From Flavobacteriaceae bacterium (GTDB taxonomy: Bacteria > Bacteroidota > Bacteroidia > Flavobacteriales > Weeksellaceae), in the NCBI GenBank assembly GCA_031276535.1, contig JAISMV010000087.1, forward strand, positions 1 through 35,908: a DNA stretch of 35,908 nucleotides, given 5' to 3'. Both the position numbers and the translations under genes were made by a program. Shown one piece after another: positions 24,971 to 33,421 of the stretch (positions are counted from its first letter, which is position 1; every line of letters begins with the position of its first letter). The notes beneath the pieces were generated by a model that had not been told where the DNA came from, made no database searches, and saw nothing but the letters and a program-made list of their open reading frames with translations.

Positions 24971-27568
24971 GTGAAAAAGCAGAGAAAATCCATGAAGAAG
25001 TTATTAGCAGTCGTTTCAGTTTTAATACATATGTTTTTATCCGCTCAGGTTACAGACAGCGCTCGGGTAATAGTTTCCCCAAGCCCTAAGGACACCCTTG
25101 CGGAAGATAAAAAAGTAGTCGAAGAACCTGTCCGAAACAACACCACCTTTCGCATCAAGGAAATTAGAATTACAGGAACCCATAAGTATTCCAAAAACCA
25201 GATTATGCGCTACACGGGATTGTATGAAGGAGAATTCGTAGACATTCCGGGAATGCAGATTAACTCTGCCGTAAAAAAACTTTGGGATTCAAAACTATTT
25301 GCGGACGTAGAGATTTATCTCATCAGAATAGTAAACAAAGATGCCTACATCCGAATAAATCTGAAAGCGCTCCCTGATTTGGGAAAAGTGAAATTTGAAG
25401 GAATAAGCAAATCCAAAGGAGGAAAATTGATCAAAGAGAACGGTTTAAAAACCAAGACAAAAATAACCGATGATCTACGTACCAAATTGCAAAACACAAT
25501 ACGAAATCAATACACAAAAAAAGGATTTCCCGATGCCAAAGCAACCATAAAAGAACAAATCAGCCCATCGGATTCTTCTTTAGTCGATTGGGTTGTATCC
25601 GTAGACAAAGGAAACCGGGTAAAAGTAAGAACCATAAAAATAACGGGAACTAAAGTATTAAAGCCCTCAAAGGTCAGAGCGCGATCCTTCAAAAACACCA
25701 AACAGAAAAGATTCTACCGTTTCTGGAAAAGATCCAAATACATCCCTGAAAAATACGAAGAAGACCTGAACAAAGTAATAGAAACTTTCCAGTCTTACGG
25801 GTTCAGAGATGCAAAAATAATTTCCGACACCGTAATAAGAGCAAACAAGAAAAATTTCGATATAAAACTAAACGTATCCGAAGGAAAAAGATACTATTTG
25901 GGAGAGATCACCTTTTCCGGAAATTCCGCATACTCCAGTGAGATTTTGTCCAGAATTGTCGGATATAAAAAAGGCGAAGCCTATGATGCCGTAGGAATCA
26001 ACAAAAAAATATCCGGTTCGGAAAAAAATGACGACATAGCAACTTTATATTACAACAACGGATATGTTTTTGCCAGCGTGGTTCCCATAGAAAAAAACGT
26101 GAGAAACGATACCATAGACATTGAAGTAAAAATAAGAGAAGGCGAACAAGCCTATTGGGATAAAGTTACTTTCTCAGGAAATAACAGAACTCATGACCAC
26201 GTAATTCAAAGATCGCTAAGAACAATTCCGGGGAATTTATTCTCCAAGGAGAACATACAGAGAACCATGATGGAATTAGCTCAGATGGGATATTTTGAAG
26301 CTCAGACCTTACGACCGGATATTACCCCCAATGTAGAAACCCGAACCGTCGATGTAGACTACAAACTTGAAGAAAAAGGAACCAATAGCCAGATCGAATT
26401 ACAGGGAGGATACGGTGGAAACCGATTCATCGGAACTTTAGGATTGACCTTTGGTAATTTCTCGTTCAACGATTTCTTTAAGAAAAAAGCATGGAAACCG
26501 GTTCCTACAGGAGACGGACAAAGCATATCACTGCGAGCTCAGGCAGGAAGTAATTATCAAAATTACAGCACCTCGTTTACAGAACCCTGGATTACGGGAA
26601 AACGCCCTACCTCCCTGACCGTATCGCTTTACAGCACTATTCTGAATTACAGCGATTATTATGCAGAAGGAAGAAACATACTGAACATTTACGGAGCTCA
26701 GCTGGGACTGACAAGCCGGTTGAACTGGCCTGACGACTATTTCAGACTCTCTTACGGAATAAATTACCAATTGTATTCATTTAAAAACTATCCGTTTAAC
26801 ATTGCCGATGACAACTCCTTAGGATACACCACATGGAACAACGGAGACAGTAATAACTTTAGTGTTTATGCAAGCTTAGGAAGATTTTCGGCAGGTTTGG
26901 ATCCGGTTTTCCCAACCCGGGGATCAGAATTTGAAGTATCCCTTAAACTAACCCCTCCATACTCAATTTTCGGCAACGAAGATTACAGTAAAAAATCCAA
27001 TAACGAAAAGTATAAATGGCTGGAATATTATAAAATAAAGATGAGCGCCTACTGGTATCAGGAATTAATCGGGAAATTTGTACTGAAAGCAGGAGGAGAA
27101 TTCGGATTTTTAAACAACTATAATTCAAAAGTAGGAATTCCTCCATTTGAAAGATTCTATTTAGGAGGAACCGGATTATACGGAAATCGATTTGACGGTA
27201 GAGAAATCATTCCCCTACGGGGTTATAAAGATGCCACATCCTTTGGTGGGGTATCAGGAGAAGACATCACCCCGTTAGGAGGAGGTACTTCTTATGCACG
27301 ATTTATGATGGAATTGCGGTATCCCGTACTTTTAGGAGGAGCTACAAAAATCTATGCTCTGGCATTTCTGGAAGGAGGAAATACCTGGCGCAATAATATA
27401 TCTTTTAATCCGTTTGAATTAAAAAGATCTGCAGGATTAGGAATAAGAGTTCTCATACCGCAGATCGGAATGTTAGGATTTGACTTTGCAAAAGGATTTG
27501 ACAATACTATTAATTCAGCCAATCCGAACGGATGGGAAACCCATTTCATTCTTGGCCAGCAATTCTAA
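24971..27568 (+). CDS. bamA: Outer membrane protein assembly factor BamA
   Basis: BamA folds and inserts beta-barrel proteins into the outer membrane. The 865-residue product has a signal peptide, a series of POTRA-like repeats (about residues 60-460; for example FRIKEIRITGTHKYSK, KVRTIKITGTK, YLGEITFSGNSAYSS and YWDKVTFSGNNRTHD) and a C-terminal 16-strand barrel. The VRGY-like loop motif appears as IPLRGYKDA, and the protein ends with an aromatic (LGQQF). The GTG at 24971 directly follows the uppS stop. The ATG at 24992 (MKKLLAVVS) gives a cleaner signal peptide and may be the true start. A TAATTTTG box sits between it and the first ompH gene. Confidence 0.96.
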   Translation: MKKQRKSMKKLLAVVSVLIHMFLSAQVTDSARVIVSPSPKDTLAEDKKVVEEPVRNNTTFRIKEIRITGTHKYSKNQIMRYTGLYEGEFVDIPGMQINSAVKKLWDSKLFADVEIYLIRIVNKDAYIRINLKALPDLGKVKFEGISKSKGGKLIKENGLKTKTKITDDLRTKLQNTIRNQYTKKGFPDAKATIKEQISPSDSSLVDWVVSVDKGNRVKVRTIKITGTKVLKPSKVRARSFKNTKQKRFYRFWKRSKYIPEKYEEDLNKVIETFQSYGFRDAKIISDTVIRANKKNFDIKLNVSEGKRYYLGEITFSGNSAYSSEILSRIVGYKKGEAYDAVGINKKISGSEKNDDIATLYYNNGYVFASVVPIEKNVRNDTIDIEVKIREGEQAYWDKVTFSGNNRTHDHVIQRSLRTIPGNLFSKENIQRTMMELAQMGYFEAQTLRPDITPNVETRTVDVDYKLEEKGTNSQIELQGGYGGNRFIGTLGLTFGNFSFNDFFKKKAWKPVPTGDGQSISLRAQAGSNYQNYSTSFTEPWITGKRPTSLTVSLYSTILNYSDYYAEGRNILNIYGAQLGLTSRLNWPDDYFRLSYGINYQLYSFKNYPFNIADDNSLGYTTWNNGDSNNFSVYASLGRFSAGLDPVFPTRGSEFEVSLKLTPPYSIFGNEDYSKKSNNEKYKWLEYYKIKMSAYWYQELIGKFVLKAGGEFGFLNNYNSKVGIPPFERFYLGGTGLYGNRFDGREIIPLRGYKDATSFGGVSGEDITPLGGGTSYARFMMELRYPVLLGGATKIYALAFLEGGNTWRNNISFNPFELKRSAGLGIRVLIPQIGMLGFDFAKGFDNTINSANPNGWETHFILGQQF

Positions 27569-27622
27569 AAAAGCCGGTGAAATGCAAAAGAATTAATTAC
27601 GACGGATTTTAAAAACAAATTA

Positions 27623-27640
27623 TAATTTTGCATAATTTTG
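27623..27640 (+). promoter_or_regulatory. Tandem TAATTTTG boxes before the first ompH gene
   Basis: TAATTTTG occurs at 27623-27630 and again at 27633-27640. Both match the -7 consensus, 25-35 bases before the ompH start. They suggest separate expression of the chaperone pair from bamA. No clear -33 box. Confidence 0.45.
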
Positions 27641-27664
27641 GTATGATTTTAGAAAAGCCTTACA

Positions 27665-28471
27665 ATGTTTAAAATGAAAAAAATAATAACATACACGTTA
27701 CTGTTATCCTTTTGTTTCAGTTTTGCTCAGAAGATGGCTTATGTTGATACCCAGTATATTTTAAAACAAATGCCTCAATATCAACAGTCGGAACAAAGGC
27801 TGAATGACGAAGTGAAAAAGTGGCAGGACGAAATAGTAAGACAACAATCTGCTTTGGAAAAGTTGAAAATAGCATTTGAAAATGAAAAAGTTTTACTGAC
27901 CGATAACCAACAAAAAACAAAATTGTCGGTAATAGACAGTACCGAAAAAGTACTGAACGATTTCATTGAAAAAAAATTCGGAACCAACGGAGAATCCATC
28001 GGGTTGAGAGTTAATTTGGTAAAACCGTTGCAGGATCAAATTTGGAATGCCGTTAATGCAGTGGCGACAAAAGATAAATACAATATTATTTTCGATAAAT
28101 CTTCAGATCTGATAATGATATTTACCGATTCTCGATATGATATCACAGACAGAGTTCTGAATCAATTAGGGCTGGGAAAGGAAAAAGAAGAAAAAGATAC
28201 CAAAGCTGTCAAAGCAAAAACTCCTGCCCCCAAAAGAAACTCAACCTCTGCTAAAACAAATGCAAAAAGAGAAACAGAAATAGAAGCAGAAACAGAAACA
28301 AAGACTTTAAAGAAAGCCGATAAAAAATTAACAACCAAAGAAAAATCTAAAACAACCGATAAACCAAAATCAGGATACGGAAGCAGATATGTTCCTAAAA
28401 AACAGGAGGTAAAAACAGAAACTTCCGAAACCAATGAAATATCAACACCCGAAAAAGAACCCGAAAATTAA
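27665..28471 (+). CDS. OmpH/Skp-family chaperone with long charged C-terminal tail
   Basis: A periplasmic chaperone of the Skp/OmpH family that holds unfolded outer-membrane proteins for BamA. After the signal peptide (cleavage near SFAQ) comes the family start KMAYVDTQYILKQMPQYQQ. A coiled-coil tentacle region follows (about residues 40-95), then the closing strand segment YNIIFDKSSDLIMIF. The OmpH domain ends near residue 170. The remaining ~95 residues are an unusual low-complexity tail rich in Lys, Glu and Thr, probably disordered; ordinary Skp proteins lack it. ATG at 27674 is an alternative start. A second, shorter ompH gene follows after 65 bases. Confidence 0.9.
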   Translation: MFKMKKIITYTLLLSFCFSFAQKMAYVDTQYILKQMPQYQQSEQRLNDEVKKWQDEIVRQQSALEKLKIAFENEKVLLTDNQQKTKLSVIDSTEKVLNDFIEKKFGTNGESIGLRVNLVKPLQDQIWNAVNAVATKDKYNIIFDKSSDLIMIFTDSRYDITDRVLNQLGLGKEKEEKDTKAVKAKTPAPKRNSTSAKTNAKRETEIEAETETKTLKKADKKLTTKEKSKTTDKPKSGYGSRYVPKKQEVKTETSETNEISTPEKEPEN

Positions 28472-28536
28472 ACCTTTACATAAAACTAAAGTCAAAGAAT
28501 AAAACAACGAAATAAATAAAAAAAATCAGAATAAAA

Positions 28537-29064
28537 ATGAAGAAAATCACATTAGTATTCCTTTTATCAGCGTTTGTTGGAGTTTCCCAACTGGTAAAAG
28601 CTCAAAATAGGGTAGCTCACATCAATTCTTTGGAATTGTTGAGTCTGTTGCCGGAAAAACAATCCGCAGATGATCAACTGAAAACATTGAAGGATCAGAA
28701 AGTAGCAGAATTAAAAAAACAAGAAGAAACCTTCACTGCTAAATACGAAAACATTCAAAAAGATTTGCAGGGAAAATCACAGGAAGAATTGGCAAAAATG
28801 AAAGATCAAATTCAAAAATATGAAGAAGATTTTCAGAAAGATCAACAAAGTCTGGTTGCGCTAAGAGAAGAAGCAGGCAAAGCATTGGATGAAAAACAAC
28901 GGGATCTGTACGATCCTATTATGAAAAAAGCTCAGGATGCAATTAATGAAGTAGCTAAAGAAAAAGGATATTTATACATTTTAGATACTTCCCAACCTTC
29001 GCTTTTATACGCAGACGGTCCGAATATCTTAAATGACGTTAAAGCCAAACTAGGCGTAAAATAA
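28537..29064 (+). CDS. OmpH/Skp-family periplasmic chaperone
   Basis: The second Skp-like chaperone of the pair. At 175 residues it is the standard length. The signal peptide (cleavage near VKAQ, about residue 22) is followed by NRVAHINSLELLSLLPEKQ. A long charged helical hairpin follows (about residues 45-130), and the closing segment KGYLYILDTSQPSLLYADG is typical of the family. It has no C-terminal extension, unlike its neighbour. It probably works with BamA, encoded just upstream. A hairpin-rich, possibly structured RNA region and a terminator follow. Confidence 0.93.
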   Translation: MKKITLVFLLSAFVGVSQLVKAQNRVAHINSLELLSLLPEKQSADDQLKTLKDQKVAELKKQEETFTAKYENIQKDLQGKSQEELAKMKDQIQKYEEDFQKDQQSLVALREEAGKALDEKQRDLYDPIMKKAQDAINEVAKEKGYLYILDTSQPSLLYADGPNILNDVKAKLGVK

Positions 29065-29086
29065 AAGATACTAAACACCATTAATT

Positions 29087-29230
29087 CCACTTCGGAAGTT
29101 TTTAATTTTTCCTTAAACTATCCGGAAGTGTATTGTGGTCGGATAAATTTGGTAAAGAGGTACTGACTAAGAAATCTTAGCAATCCAATACCACAGTCTA
29201 ACCCGTTCAAAATGAACGGGTTTTTATTTT
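29087..29230 (+). ncRNA. Candidate structured RNA or long structured 3' UTR
   Basis: Downstream of ompH three nested or serial pairings can be drawn. CACTTCGGA (about 29088) pairs with TCCGGAAGTG (about 29121-29130). GTGGT near 29135 pairs with ACCAC near 29190, with partial pairing around it. CTAAGA/TCTTAG (29167-29180) forms an inner hairpin. A perfect terminator closes the segment. It could be a separate small RNA or an attenuated ompH 3' end. No promoter box was found, and I cannot match it to a named RNA family. Confidence 0.3.
29200..29227 (+). terminator. Intrinsic terminator after the ompH pair
   Basis: ACCCGTTCA (29201-29209) pairs perfectly with TGAACGGGT (29213-29221) across a 3-base loop, followed by TTTTATTTT. 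Confidence 0.9.
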
Positions 29231-29269
29231 ACTTTGAATTCAGATTAAGCACAAGCCAAAAGTAGTTGA

Positions 29270-29428
29270 CCGTTAGTAAATTTTTCAATATTTAAAGAAG
29301 GTGTTTATTTGGAAGGAAGCTTTAAAAAGTTTGAATCTTTAGACATTACAAAAAGACGCGGTAAGCAAACAAAGGAGCTCATACACTTTAAATCCTACAA
29401 AATCTCTTTCTCCTTTTCCCGAAAATAA
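29270..29428 (+). pseudogene. Short open remnant without a start
   Basis: An open frame of 52 codons (PLVNFSIFKEGVYLEG... then KRRGKQTKELIHFKSYK) ends in tandem stops but has no start codon or promoter. It has protein-like composition and may be the tail of a lost gene, possibly a transposase. I cannot assign the family. Confidence 0.25.
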
Positions 29429-29430
29429 TA

Positions 29431-29467
29431 AAGCCCTAAAACCTGTATTTAATACGTTTTAGGGCTT
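29431..29467 (-). terminator. Intrinsic terminator of tRNA-Arg
   Basis: AAGCCCTAAAAC (29431-29442) pairs perfectly with GTTTTAGGGCTT (29456-29467). On the minus strand it comes 3 bases after the tRNA 3' end and is followed by a T-rich run. Confidence 0.85.
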
Positions 29468-29469
29468 AG

Positions 29470-29543
29470 TGACCGCGGGAGGAGTCGAACCCCCAACCTT
29501 CAGAGCCGTAATCTGACGCTCTATCCAATTGAGCTACGCGGCC
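29470..29543 (-). tRNA. tRNA-Arg (anticodon ACG)
   Basis: The minus strand gives a complete cloverleaf of 74 bases: acceptor GGCCGCG with CGCGGTC, D-arm GCTCAATTGGATAGAGC, anticodon ACG in GATTACGGC, variable loop, and T-arm GGGGGTTCGACTCCTCC. The ACG anticodon would be deaminated to ICG and read CGU/CGC/CGA. CCA is not encoded. It is transcribed alone and followed by its own terminator. Confidence 0.95.
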
Positions 29544-29606
29544 ATTTCAATTGGATTGCAAAATTACTATTTTTTTACTTTCTTTAAAATCTTTTTTACT
29601 TTTTTT

Positions 29607-30234
29607 TCAGGGCAAACGCATCATAATTTCAGAAAAATAAAATGGGGAGAAATACACATACTATCTTGTAAAATAGTTGTGAGTCATAAATAATTTTTAT
29701 ATATCATATTAATCATTACTATTTTAAACAAGTTTAATCCGGTTTTTTGTTCATGGACGGCGTATTGATCATATATTTGATATTTAGTGACTTAAATATA
29801 AAAATCAGAGCATTTGATTTTTTTTACAACGTAGCAAAAATCCTGAAAGGATCTGATTTTTAATAACCTCAGGTCGGCGACCTGTGGGGGAAGGATGACG
29901 AAGGTGCCGCACTGCCTGAAAGGCAGGACTTAGTCTCTCAAAAAGTATCGCTCATCAATATCCATACCGTTCTCTGTTAAAAATTGACGGTATTCTTCTT
30001 CAAAACTTAAGGTATTCTTTTTCGTATGCTTTGAGGATTCTCGGATTGGATTGCTGTGTTTTATGCGGAGCAGAAGATGATAAAAAAGACATGTACAGCT
30101 CAGGGTTAGTCCTGCCTTTCAGGCAGGGAGAGTTATTGTATGTACTCTCCGCAGGTCACTGACCTTGCGGTTACGAAAATATTGCCTTTCAGGCAAAGAG
30201 TGCGCTTTACTATTTCATGATGCGTTTGCCCTGA
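29607..30234. mobile_element. Decayed 628-bp element with 18-bp terminal inverted repeats and REP-like hairpins
   Basis: TCAGGGCAAACGCATCAT (29607-29624) and its exact complement (30217-30234) bound the region. Inside are many small palindromes: ATCCTgaaAGGAT, AGGTCGgCGACCT, CTGCCTgaaAGGCAG, CTGCCTttcAGGCAG, AGGTCactGACCT and TTGCCTttcAGGCAA. A minus-strand coding remnant lies at 29930-30100. GC content is locally higher than in its surroundings. The whole resembles a REP/RAYT-type (IS200-like) mobile unit in decay. The family link is inference. Confidence 0.6.
29930..30100 (-). pseudogene. C-terminal remnant, probably of an IS200/RAYT-like transposase
   Basis: A minus-strand frame ends with a stop at 29930-29932 and reads, in part, NPIRESSKHTKKNTLSFEEE and then FLTENGMDIDERYFLRD at its C-terminus. 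Endings of the type I-x-x-DERY-L/F are, as I recall, common in Bacteroidota REP-associated transposases. The catalytic HUH and tyrosine part is missing, and no start codon in a sensible place exists. It lies among REP-like hairpins inside the 18-bp inverted repeats. Confidence 0.4.
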
Positions 30235-30398
30235 CTTTTTTTTCTCCTTAAATCCAAACGGGATTTTTATTCAATAACAGGTAATTTTTTTTAAAACAAA
30301 TAGTATTCGACGAGTAAAAACCTGTATTTTTATTTCTAAATGTACTGCGAATTATAATCAGTATTTGTTTATATAATCAATATGTTGCTGAAAATTCG
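30235..30398. other. AT-rich spacer before the thioredoxin-like gene
   Basis: Between the decayed element and the promoter of the next gene I see only AT-rich DNA with no gene, RNA or repeat. Confidence 0.5.
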
Positions 30399-30406
30399 TA
30401 CTTTTG
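30399..30406 (+). promoter_or_regulatory. Promoter -7 box of the thioredoxin-like lipoprotein gene
   Basis: TACTTTTG matches TAnnTTTG and lies 19 bases before the ATG at 30425. It overlaps a possible upstream TTG start (30404), which argues for the ATG at 30425 as the true start. Confidence 0.5.
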
Positions 30407-30424
30407 TTGTTAAAATGTAATCAA

Positions 30425-30976
30425 ATGAAAAAAACAATTAGTTTATTAATAGTTGGTTTAGGAGTTATCTTTTCCTGTAAAGAAAAAGCAAAAGAAGCTA
30501 AAACAGTATCAGATTCATTGTCTGTAGCAACAGAGATTAAAGAACCTGAAAAAGAAAATGCACAGATCATAAATTCAACTTTCGATAAAATTCAACAACT
30601 AACAGGGGCAAAAAACGATACCGTATATGTAACCAATTATTGGGCTACCTGGTGCGGACCTTGCGTAGATGAAATCCCGGATTTTGTGGCTCTTCAAAAT
30701 GAATATAAAGACAAAAAAGTGAAATTCATTTTCGTAAATGTTGACGCCCCGGAAGACCAACAGTCGGAAGTAATTCCTTTTGTACAAAAAAATAAAATGA
30801 AAAATGTATACCGGATTCCTGTAGAAGAATTAATCGCAAAAATAGGCTCCATTAATCCGGAATTAGCCGAAGGCATACCTGTGACCATCATTCAGAAAGG
30901 AGATAGAAAAGAAGGCTTTCTAGGCTCTCAGCCTAAAGTTACTGTTGATGCAAAAATAAAAGAATACCTGAAATAG
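30425..30976 (+). CDS. TlpA/ResA-like thioredoxin-fold lipoprotein
   Basis: A periplasmic membrane-anchored thiol-disulfide protein. The 183-residue product (from ATG 30425) has a lipoprotein signal (LIVGLGVIFSC, lipidated C18) and a charged linker. Its thioredoxin fold has the active site WATWCGPC (C77 and C80), FIFVNVDAPEDQ, and the cis-Pro segment GIPVT. This fits TlpA/ResA-type reductases used in cytochrome maturation or envelope redox control; the target is not known. glmM starts 8 bases after its stop, so the two are co-transcribed. Confidence 0.88.
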   Translation: MKKTISLLIVGLGVIFSCKEKAKEAKTVSDSLSVATEIKEPEKENAQIINSTFDKIQQLTGAKNDTVYVTNYWATWCGPCVDEIPDFVALQNEYKDKKVKFIFVNVDAPEDQQSEVIPFVQKNKMKNVYRIPVEELIAKIGSINPELAEGIPVTIIQKGDRKEGFLGSQPKVTVDAKIKEYLK

Positions 30977-30984
30977 ATAAGAAC

Positions 30985-32382
30985 ATGTCATTAATAAAAA
31001 GTATATCGGGAATCCGGGGAACTATAGGAGGAAAAGTGGGCGATAACCTGACTCCGATAGACACCGTGAAATTTACATCCGCATACGGTACTTGGTTAAA
31101 ACGAAGCAGCTCTAAAGAGTCCATAAAAGTAGTGATAGGAAGAGACGCCCGCATTTCAGGGCAGGTGGTATCCGATCTGGTAGCGGCTACCTTACAGGGA
31201 ACGGGAATTGATGTGATTGATCTGGGACTTTCCACAACCCCTACTGTAGAAGTATCAGTTCCGCGTTTCGAGGCAGACGGAGGAATTATTCTTACCGCCA
31301 GCCATAATCCTAAACAATGGAATGCTTTGAAACTATTAAATTCCAAAGGAGAATTCATTTCAGGAAAAGATGGAGAAGAATTGCTGGAAATAGCGGAAAA
31401 CGAAGATTTTGACTATGCGGATGTCGATCATTTAGGCTCCTACACTCAGGATGATTCCGCCATAGATTACCATATAGAAAAAATATTGGAACTGCCTTTA
31501 ATAGATGCAGAAGCTATTAAAAATGCTGGTTTTAAGATCGTATTGGATGCCGTAAATTCCACGGGAGGAATTTCGGTTGTTCCCTTATTGAAAAAGCTGG
31601 GAGTTGAAGTAGTGGAAATGTATTGCGAGCCCAATGGGCATTTTCCGCACAACCCGGAGCCGTTGGAAGTGAATTTGGGAGACATCATGAAAAAAGTTCC
31701 CGAAGTAAACGCCGATTTGGGAATTGTAGTAGATCCCGATGTAGACCGTCTGGCTTTAATTTCGGAAGACGGCTCCATGTTTGGTGAAGAATATACTCTG
31801 GTAGCCGTGGCTGACTATGTATTGTCCCAAACTCCTTCATCAACAGTATCCAATCTTTCCTCTTCACGTGCTTTGCGGGACATCGCCGAAAGATATAGTC
31901 AGAAATACGAAGCATCAGCAGTAGGAGAAGTGAACGTAGTAACTAAAATGAAAGAGACCCAAGCCAAAATAGGAGGAGAAGGAAACGGAGGAATTATTTA
32001 CCCGGAATTGCATTACGGAAGAGATTCTCTGGTAGGAATTGCCTTATTTTTAACACTTCTGGCTAAAAAGAAAGGAACGATTAAACAGCTAAGAGAAACC
32101 TATCCTTCCTACTTTATGGGAAAAAAGAAAATTGATTTGAAACCGGAAATCAATGTTGACGGAATTCTGGAAAAACTGACGGAAAAATATAAAGACGAAG
32201 ACATAACAACTATTGACGGACTGAAAATTGACTTTCCGACCTGTTGGGTACATTTACGAAAATCAAATACCGAGCCTATCATCCGTATTTATACCGAGGC
32301 TCCGGCTCAGGTAGAAGCAGAGTTGCTGGCAGATCGGTTTATTGAAGAAATTAAAGCCCTGATTAAACCGGAAAAAGTATAA
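30985..32382 (+). CDS. glmM: Phosphoglucosamine mutase
   Basis: Interconverts glucosamine-6-phosphate and glucosamine-1-phosphate on the way to UDP-GlcNAc for peptidoglycan and LPS. The 465-residue alpha-D-phosphohexomutase has the phosphoserine loop TASHNPKQWNALK (S106) and the metal loop DPDVDRLAL. The sugar loop is GGEGNGGIIYPELHYGRD, and the C-terminal phosphate-binding segment is RKSNTEPIIRIYTEAP. The motifs favour GlmM, but phosphomannomutase-type activity in this family cannot be excluded from sequence alone. It follows the thioredoxin-like gene by 8 bases. Confidence 0.9.
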   Translation: MSLIKSISGIRGTIGGKVGDNLTPIDTVKFTSAYGTWLKRSSSKESIKVVIGRDARISGQVVSDLVAATLQGTGIDVIDLGLSTTPTVEVSVPRFEADGGIILTASHNPKQWNALKLLNSKGEFISGKDGEELLEIAENEDFDYADVDHLGSYTQDDSAIDYHIEKILELPLIDAEAIKNAGFKIVLDAVNSTGGISVVPLLKKLGVEVVEMYCEPNGHFPHNPEPLEVNLGDIMKKVPEVNADLGIVVDPDVDRLALISEDGSMFGEEYTLVAVADYVLSQTPSSTVSNLSSSRALRDIAERYSQKYEASAVGEVNVVTKMKETQAKIGGEGNGGIIYPELHYGRDSLVGIALFLTLLAKKKGTIKQLRETYPSYFMGKKKIDLKPEINVDGILEKLTEKYKDEDITTIDGLKIDFPTCWVHLRKSNTEPIIRIYTEAPAQVEAELLADRFIEEIKALIKPEKV

Positions 32383-32540
32383 ATCAATCCTTGTTTTCAA
32401 TAAATCATAGAGCATCTCGTTAAATTATCGATTCAAAACCTTTACCGATACCAAATTACCGGAATTATTACCGTTTTTGATTTTTGAGAAATTACAATTT
32501 CTGATAAAAACAAATCCCCATCAGACCGGTTATTGTTATC

Positions 32541-32572
32541 TTGATTTTTTTTTAACAAAAGTCTTATCTTTG
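32541..32572 (+). promoter_or_regulatory. fabG promoter
   Basis: TTG at 32541-32543 and TATCTTTG at 32565-32572, 21 bases apart, form a good Bacteroidota promoter, 26 bases before the ATG. Confidence 0.65.
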
Positions 32573-32598
32573 ACACAAAATAAACAAACCATCATACT

Positions 32599-33345
32599 AT
32601 GAAATTGCTTGAAGGAAAAACTGCAATTATTACCGGAGCTACAAGAGGAATAGGAAAAGGAATTGCTCAGGTGTTTGCCCGACACGGAGCCAATATAGCT
32701 TTTACTTACGCCTCTTCCGCAGCCAAAGCAGAAGAATTGGAAAAAGAACTCACTCCTTTAGTTAAAATAAAAGGATACCTGTCCGATGCCTCAGATTACG
32801 AATCTGCCCAAAAACTGACCGATGAGGTCATAAAAGAATTCGGAAAAATAGATATTGTTGTAAATAATGCCGGAATTACCCGCGACAACCTGCTCCTTCG
32901 AATGAGCAAAGAAGACTGGGATGAAGTCATACGGATAAATCTGGATTCCGTTTTCAATCTTACCAAAGCAGTGACCAAACCCATGATGAAACAGAGAAAA
33001 GGATCCATTATCAACATGAGTTCCGTAGTAGGAGTTAAAGGCAATGCCGGACAGGCTAATTATGCTGCTTCCAAAGCCGGAATCATCGGGTTTTCCAAAT
33101 CCGTTGCTTTGGAATTAGGTTCCCGTAATATCCGATGCAATGTGATAGCCCCCGGATTCATCGAAACGGAAATGACGGAAGTGCTGGATCAGAAAACAGT
33201 TCAGGAATGGAGAGACAACATTCCCTTGAAAAGAGGAGGTACTCCCGAAGATATAGCCAATGCCTGCTTATATCTGGCAAGTGACCTGTCCGACTACGTA
33301 ACCGGTCATGTGCTGAATGTGAACGGAGGCATGTTAACTTACTAA
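32599..33345 (+). CDS. fabG: 3-oxoacyl-[acyl-carrier-protein] reductase
   Basis: NADPH-dependent reduction of 3-oxoacyl-ACP in type II fatty-acid synthesis. This 248-residue classical short-chain dehydrogenase has the cofactor motif TGATRGIG (residues 12-19), NNAG, and the catalytic serine in NMSSVVG. It also has Y155-x3-K159 (YAASKAG), and the IAPGFIETEM and VTGHVLNVNGGM segments typical of FabG. It has its own promoter and is followed by a terminator, so it is transcribed as a single gene. Confidence 0.95.
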   Translation: MKLLEGKTAIITGATRGIGKGIAQVFARHGANIAFTYASSAAKAEELEKELTPLVKIKGYLSDASDYESAQKLTDEVIKEFGKIDIVVNNAGITRDNLLLRMSKEDWDEVIRINLDSVFNLTKAVTKPMMKQRKGSIINMSSVVGVKGNAGQANYAASKAGIIGFSKSVALELGSRNIRCNVIAPGFIETEMTEVLDQKTVQEWRDNIPLKRGGTPEDIANACLYLASDLSDYVTGHVLNVNGGMLTY

Positions 33346-33367
33346 ATTAAAAAAATCATACCTTTAC

Positions 33368-33403
33368 AAAGAGATTAAAAAGCAACTTTAATCTCTTTTC
33401 TTT
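33368..33403 (+). terminator. Intrinsic terminator after fabG
   Basis: AAAGAGATTAAA (33368-33379) pairs perfectly with TTTAATCTCTTT (33387-33398) across a 7-base loop, followed by T-rich sequence. It lies just before menD. Confidence 0.85.
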
Positions 33404-33421
33404 TTGAATTCAAATAATACT

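Noticed and set aside
29087-29230. 6S RNA
   Set aside because: The long stem with inner hairpin is suggestive, but I could not draw the large central open bubble with closing stems convincingly and found no promoter. It was kept only as an unnamed candidate.
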